NCBI GenBank assembly: GCA_009746045.1
Contig: RPFO01000273.1
Location: 1 to 38,203 of the forward strand
Length of the DNA stretch: 38,203 nucleotides
Direction of reading: 5' to 3'
DNA from: Mesostigma viride
Lineage: Eukaryota; Streptophyta; Mesostigmatophyceae; Mesostigmatales; Mesostigmataceae
Shown: positions 34,181 through 38,203 of the stretch, piece after piece
Layout of the letters: each line of letters starts with the position of its first letter
How positions within the stretch are numbered: the stretch's first letter is position 1
The notes under the pieces: model-generated
Told to the model about the DNA's origin: nothing
Databases searched by the model: none
The model's input: the letters and a program-made list of their open reading frames with translations, nothing else
Position numbers and translations under genes: made by a program

Positions 34181-36211
34181 GTGGGCCTTCCCACGTGGAT
34201 GCAGGAAGGCCTAGCCAAAATGCTAGAATATTCACATACCTACTCCCTAAACGTACGTCGGGAGAAAGGCCGCGCATACCGAATTCACCAACGCATAGTC
34301 AACAAGCTACAGCTGAAACCCCACCTAAACCACTACGAACAAGCTCGACTTCAAAGTTCACAAACTGAACTCGACAAACTCCGTTTTGAAAGACACGCCC
34401 TAGCTTTAGACTCTGAAAATCTGTGGTGGCATCAGGTAGGCGAACGCATGACGAAAGATTTTTTCGCACTTATTCCACCACTAAAATCCAACTCAATCAT
34501 TTCAGAAATCCAGGATGAACAAGGCACACACACGGCCACAACCCCCATCCTAGAAAGTGGACATCGTTTCTACACCTCGCTGTTCCAAAATGAACCCAAC
34601 CCCGAAGCCGACGCGGCCATAGCAAAAATTTTACAAGCTATCCCACGCCGCCTCACACTTGCGCAACAACACCAACTAGACCAAACCCCCTCCATGGAGG
34701 AGGCTACTAATGCCATGCAAAACATCCGGACCGGTAGTGCCCCAGGGGTGGATGGGCTTCCCATCGAGTTTTGGAAAACTTTTTGGTCCCTTTTACACAT
34801 AGATTTCTATCAATGCATACTAGAAATCTGGCAACATGGACAAATTACGGGTCAATGGGCCGAAACAGCCCTCATTTTATTGTTCAAAAAGGGTGACAAA
34901 ACACAGTGGAAAAATTACCGGCCAATACGCCTCCTTACGGTTGCGTACAAAATCATTAGCAAGATAATTCAGCAAAGGCTCTACTCTGTTCTCGACTGCC
35001 TTATAGGCTCGGAGCAAGTAGGCTTCCGTGCTAACCTCCATATCAACGATAGCATCACCCTCATAATGGACATAGTAGAGAAGGCATGGCGCGACGACAT
35101 TGCTGGCTTTATCCTCTTCTGGGACTTTGAAAAAGCGTTTGACCGCATGTGCTGGGCATACCTACGACACATATTGATCGGCTTAGGGTTTGGCCCACGC
35201 ATCCTAACGGTCATCATGGGAATGATCAAATCGCTAACCTGGTACATCCTTATCAACGGTCATAAATCTGCACTTGGCCACAGCTCAAGATCCCTCCCCC
35301 AAGGAGATTGTATGTCCCCCATCTTGTTCCTACTGGCACACGCAGGATTGTTTTGGCTCCACCAGCACGACCCTCGTCTGCAGGGCTTCCCGCTTGCAGG
35401 CAGTGCCAAAGGTATTGTACAGATAGCATATGTGGATGACACCACCAATGTTTGCATCTCTCTACAGGAAGTGAATGCTGTCTTGGAAAATATCAACACG
35501 TACTCTGTGGCCTCACAACAACGTTGTAATGTGCAAAAGTCCACGGGACTGCACATCGGCAAACCCAACCCATCTCGGATAAACCCCTCTCACCTGGCCA
35601 TGACATGGGTCAAACCAGGTGAACACCATCTTTTGCACAATTGCCCCATTGGCTGCACGCCAGAGGGACGTTTGGCTGAACATCGTGCGTTTTTATATGA
35701 CGAAACCAACCACGTGGGCAAACTTGCAGGAGTGCTCCTCACGGCAGGGCGGTGGGGTGGCGTCCAGCGGATGAGCTTACGAGGAAAAGCACTGATCGTC
35801 AACCAACTCTTGTTCTCCAAGGTTTTATACTACTGTCTGGCACACCCTCCCAACGATCATACCATACAGCTTATCCAACGCATCGGCAGCAATTTTGTTT
35901 GGAAACAAAAAGGTTTGATATCTCACACGGTACATGGTTGGATCAGCCGGGATATGTCCTTTATGTCATGGTTGCACGGTGGCCTAGGGCTACACAACAT
36001 ACAATGGCGCTTGTGGTCGATGTATGCTAAACAAGTGATCAGCGTGTACATGGAAGTGAACACGCACCCTGGCTGCTTGTTGGCAAAAGAGTCTCTCTCC
36101 GCTATTTACACCCATGCTAATGGCACATCATGGCACCTTGACGCTGGAGTACTTAGCTGCACACTGATATCATACAAGGGGCTCCCTGGTACTGGTCGCG
36201 CCTATGGTTAG
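34181..36211 (+). CDS. LINE ORF2 fragment: reverse transcriptase
   Basis: The frame is 676 codons (numbered from GTG 34181; the first ATG is at 34199). The N-terminal 130 residues match the linker after the endonuclease (GERMTKDFFALIPP, then FYTSLFQNE). RT motifs run in order: SAPGVDGLPIEFWK (186-199), NYRPIRLLTVAYKI (245-258), FWDFEKAFDR with the first catalytic Asp (313-322), SLPQGDCMSPILF (371-383) and AYVDD with the Asp pair (416-420). All three catalytic aspartates are present. The frame stops at 36211 just after a GGGG run where the +1 frame carries on with sensible sequence, so the stop follows a one-base loss rather than a true end. In intact elements this enzyme copies its RNA at a nicked chromosomal site. 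Confidence 0.85.
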   Translation: MGLPTWMQEGLAKMLEYSHTYSLNVRREKGRAYRIHQRIVNKLQLKPHLNHYEQARLQSSQTELDKLRFERHALALDSENLWWHQVGERMTKDFFALIPPLKSNSIISEIQDEQGTHTATTPILESGHRFYTSLFQNEPNPEADAAIAKILQAIPRRLTLAQQHQLDQTPSMEEATNAMQNIRTGSAPGVDGLPIEFWKTFWSLLHIDFYQCILEIWQHGQITGQWAETALILLFKKGDKTQWKNYRPIRLLTVAYKIISKIIQQRLYSVLDCLIGSEQVGFRANLHINDSITLIMDIVEKAWRDDIAGFILFWDFEKAFDRMCWAYLRHILIGLGFGPRILTVIMGMIKSLTWYILINGHKSALGHSSRSLPQGDCMSPILFLLAHAGLFWLHQHDPRLQGFPLAGSAKGIVQIAYVDDTTNVCISLQEVNAVLENINTYSVASQQRCNVQKSTGLHIGKPNPSRINPSHLAMTWVKPGEHHLLHNCPIGCTPEGRLAEHRAFLYDETNHVGKLAGVLLTAGRWGGVQRMSLRGKALIVNQLLFSKVLYYCLAHPPNDHTIQLIQRIGSNFVWKQKGLISHTVHGWISRDMSFMSWLHGGLGLHNIQWRLWSMYAKQVISVYMEVNTHPGCLLAKESLSAIYTHANGTSWHLDAGVLSCTLISYKGLPGTGRAYG

Positions 36212-37675
36212 GTTATCACAAGCTCAAACCTGGGCGCCTCGTTTTTCCCACCACTCGTGAGGAGGTTGCACGACAGATTCTTTATTTCAATGATTTGATC
36301 GTGGACAATGCGCGCAAGCCCTTGGGCACGTTACATGGGCACAACCCTTATGCTGGCTTCCTGTGCGCATCACCCCCTGTTCTGAGAGTGCTCGATCTCT
36401 ACGCGTGGCAGGGGGACAGATATCGGTTACGGGCATACACTGAAGTTAATGCTTGGGTGCAAAACATGCCATCGCTACACGCTTGGAACACCCTCATCCA
36501 GGCCATCCCAGCTACATGGCATGCTCTGATGATGGCCCCACGCAAGGCCCTCCAACCGGGTGATTGGATCAGTTTTTACCCGGACGGGATCACATCCACA
36601 TGCAAAGGTCTGGTCCGGGGAGTGTTGCCTCCGGCCGGAATTCAAGTCCAAGTGGCCGACACCCTTCCAGGCCACAATGGTTGCCTCAATCAGTTGGCGA
36701 CATTATGTGTCTGTCTTCCAGCCCACCAATGTCACCGTATCCGGATGGTCCCGTGGTTAGTATCAAGGTCCTGCATGTTCCAGCCGGACCCCACGACCCC
36801 GGCGGAGGCCATCACTTGGTTACACGTAGGCAATACGAGATTGGATACTTTACCATTGGACCCCCTGGAGTTTGGCTGGACCTTGACCAAGGGGATGTCT
36901 AGGATTAGCAAATGTCTTTACGAGTACACGGCAGAATGGGGTTATGACATTTTATTGCACGAGAACCATAAGCTCCACCCTGGCCGCCCACGATGGGGCT
37001 TTCAATGGCCTGGGTACAGTTGGATTAAACTTATCACCGTGGCGGTCGATCACCCTTTGGTGGACCGTGCGCAGAGCGACCGACATTCAACATCTTTTAC
37101 TGCACAGAGCCATTGGGGTAAACGCGACCCTCAGCAGCCGGTTTCACCACGATGCGACATGCCTGTGCACCTTCCCTTCGGAAACAATTGAGCACCGCTT
37201 TCTCTACTGCCAAGTGAGCGGGGTGTGGCAATGGTTGTTTAACGTATGGTCCGCATGGACCGCGCTACCACATTCCACACTAACGCTATCCGTGCGTTGT
37301 ATCATATTCGGTATGGCGGGGACCCCCGGGGAGGAGCTATCCAACAGTCAACTAGCCTGGGTATGGCTCCGAACTAATATGCTATACGCGATCTGGACTA
37401 TCCGGAACGAGACGGTTTTCAAAGTGCGGCACGAATACACCAAAGCCGCCGTGGTGAGGCGGTTTATCTTTCTCTGGAACTCAGCAATGCGTCGCGCTTG
37501 GCTCTTGGCGCAAGAACAATACAAGGTGTGGGACCCCGGGCCCAACAATGACAAGCCCAGCCCCTTGGAGCTCTTCCATGCTCTCCTGGGACGCAACAGG
37601 GTGTTTACCTGCATTCCTCACGGTGACCTTACGCGCGTCACTTGGCTCCCCTGGTCACACAATGCTCCTTTCTAA
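36181..37675 (+). pseudogene. LINE ORF2 C-terminal region, split by a second frameshift
   Basis: In one frame from 36181 it reads APWYWSRLWLGYHKLKPG and continues to about 37050. The other frame then takes over (LWWTVRRATDIQHLLLHRA) to the stop at 37675. The C-terminal part contains a Cys/His motif of the LINE zf-RVT type (CLCTFPSETIEHRFLYC, then W), thought to bind RNA or DNA. The two shifts compensate, restoring the starting frame. Single-base indels in homopolymers (first one in a G4 run) may be assembly errors. Confidence 0.7.
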
Positions 37676-38203
37676 ACCTTTCACCTATCACACTACCCTC
37701 AGAGGGTAACCAGCTGGTCGATACGTGGTACCTCTTCACCTAATGATATTCCTATTGGTTAATAAAAATACCCATTTACCCGGAAAAAATTGGCTAATAA
37801 AATATACCCATTTCCCCGAAATCTGGCTCGCGGAAAGCAGAAAAAATGCTCGATTCTTGGAGAAAGTTAGTTACTGATTCTACTTTATGGTGGGATGGTT
37901 GCGATCTATAATGTCGCGGGCTTTTTTTCTTTACCATCGGCAGGGGGAGTCCGGCCTGAATTTCTGTCGGAATGAATAAAATCTAATGGATGCCTGCCGG
38001 TGTGATTGTCGATTGTTTGCCAGTTTTGATGGTCTTAAGGGAAGCTAGTTTAATGATGTTTCTAAAGCCGTAAAAATTCCCGCTGCTTCTTACCTTTCCC
38101 GTCATTTTGCGGTAAGATAACATTATGCCTGCGCGATGCGCGCCCGACCACTCCATGAAAGGGTGGCCTTTCTTGTGCGCCTGGGCACGAATAAATGCCC
38201 GTT
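37676..38203. other. 3' region after the LINE frame
   Basis: A 35-bp tandem duplication (37754-37788 and 37789-37824) carries ATTGGYTAATAAAA and TACCCATTT; each copy holds an AATAAA polyadenylation-like signal. Another AATAAA occurs at about 37975. This may be the LINE 3' UTR. Nothing else was recognised to the right edge. Confidence 0.5.

Larger units (their letters stand above)
34175..37675 (+). mobile_element. 5'-truncated LINE (non-LTR retrotransposon), L1-like RT
   Basis: The element keeps the region after the endonuclease, the reverse transcriptase, the C-terminal region and a zinc-finger-like tail. ORF1 and the endonuclease are missing, as expected from abortive target-primed reverse transcription. 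The frame opens right after a TGA at 34172-34174. Two frameshifts that cancel each other split the coding region near 36180 and 37050. No clear poly-A tail or target duplication was seen, so both outer limits are approximate. Confidence 0.85.

Overview
The window is eukaryotic nuclear DNA, most likely from a green-lineage organism; a streptophyte alga would fit but cannot be proved from the sequence. The signs are spliceosomal GT-AG introns, degenerate plant-type telomere repeats (CCCTAAA/TTTAGGG-like), a plastid-style class II tRNA-Ser relic, an LTR retrotransposon with an initiator-Met type primer site, and a LINE. No bacterial operon, Shine-Dalgarno site, rRNA or CRISPR is present. About 70% of the window is tandem repeat, so most of the very long open frames are by-products of repeats whose unit has no stop codon.

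Layout. (1) 1-3153: a G-run minisatellite of 28-30 bp units broken by four copies of a ~198-bp block. (2) 3154-4740: low-copy DNA. It holds a compact promoter-like segment (two perfect GC hairpins, two E2F-type sites, a duplicated 73-bp CCAAT segment, a TATA box) and possibly a short transcription unit ending in T9. (3) 4733-5287: nine 62-bp repeats, each centred on the palindrome CCAACGGCCGTTGG. (4) 5354-8500: a three-exon gene (all introns phase 0) for a DDE-transposase-like protein, with one apparent frameshift in a G10 tract. (5) 8501-31504: a ~22.6-kb satellite domain made of 2.6 kb of TG-rich DNA and then about 415 copies of a 40-bp CA-rich satellite, with degenerate telomere-like repeats at each end. 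A young non-autonomous, Gag-only LTR retrotransposon (2,896 bp, LTRs the same length and identical where compared, CACAC target duplication) sits inside the 40-bp satellite. (6) 31358-34170: a tRNA-Ser pseudogene and low-copy DNA with further copies of the palindrome. (7) 34175-37675: a 5'-truncated LINE reverse-transcriptase frame with two compensating frameshifts, then its 3' region.

The most unusual signal is the palindrome family. At least 20 copies of CCAACGGCCGTTGG (or a one-base variant) lie in the low-copy parts and introns, and I saw none in the satellite blocks. Many sit in a wider symmetric frame, TTTC - 6 nt - core - 6 nt - GAAA. The core is two overlapping, opposed matches to the plant MYB3R/MSA motif (YCYAACGGYY).

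Apart from the transposase-like gene, the Gag frame and the LINE frame, I find no convincing protein gene. Start codons, exon limits and functions are read by eye and are provisional.
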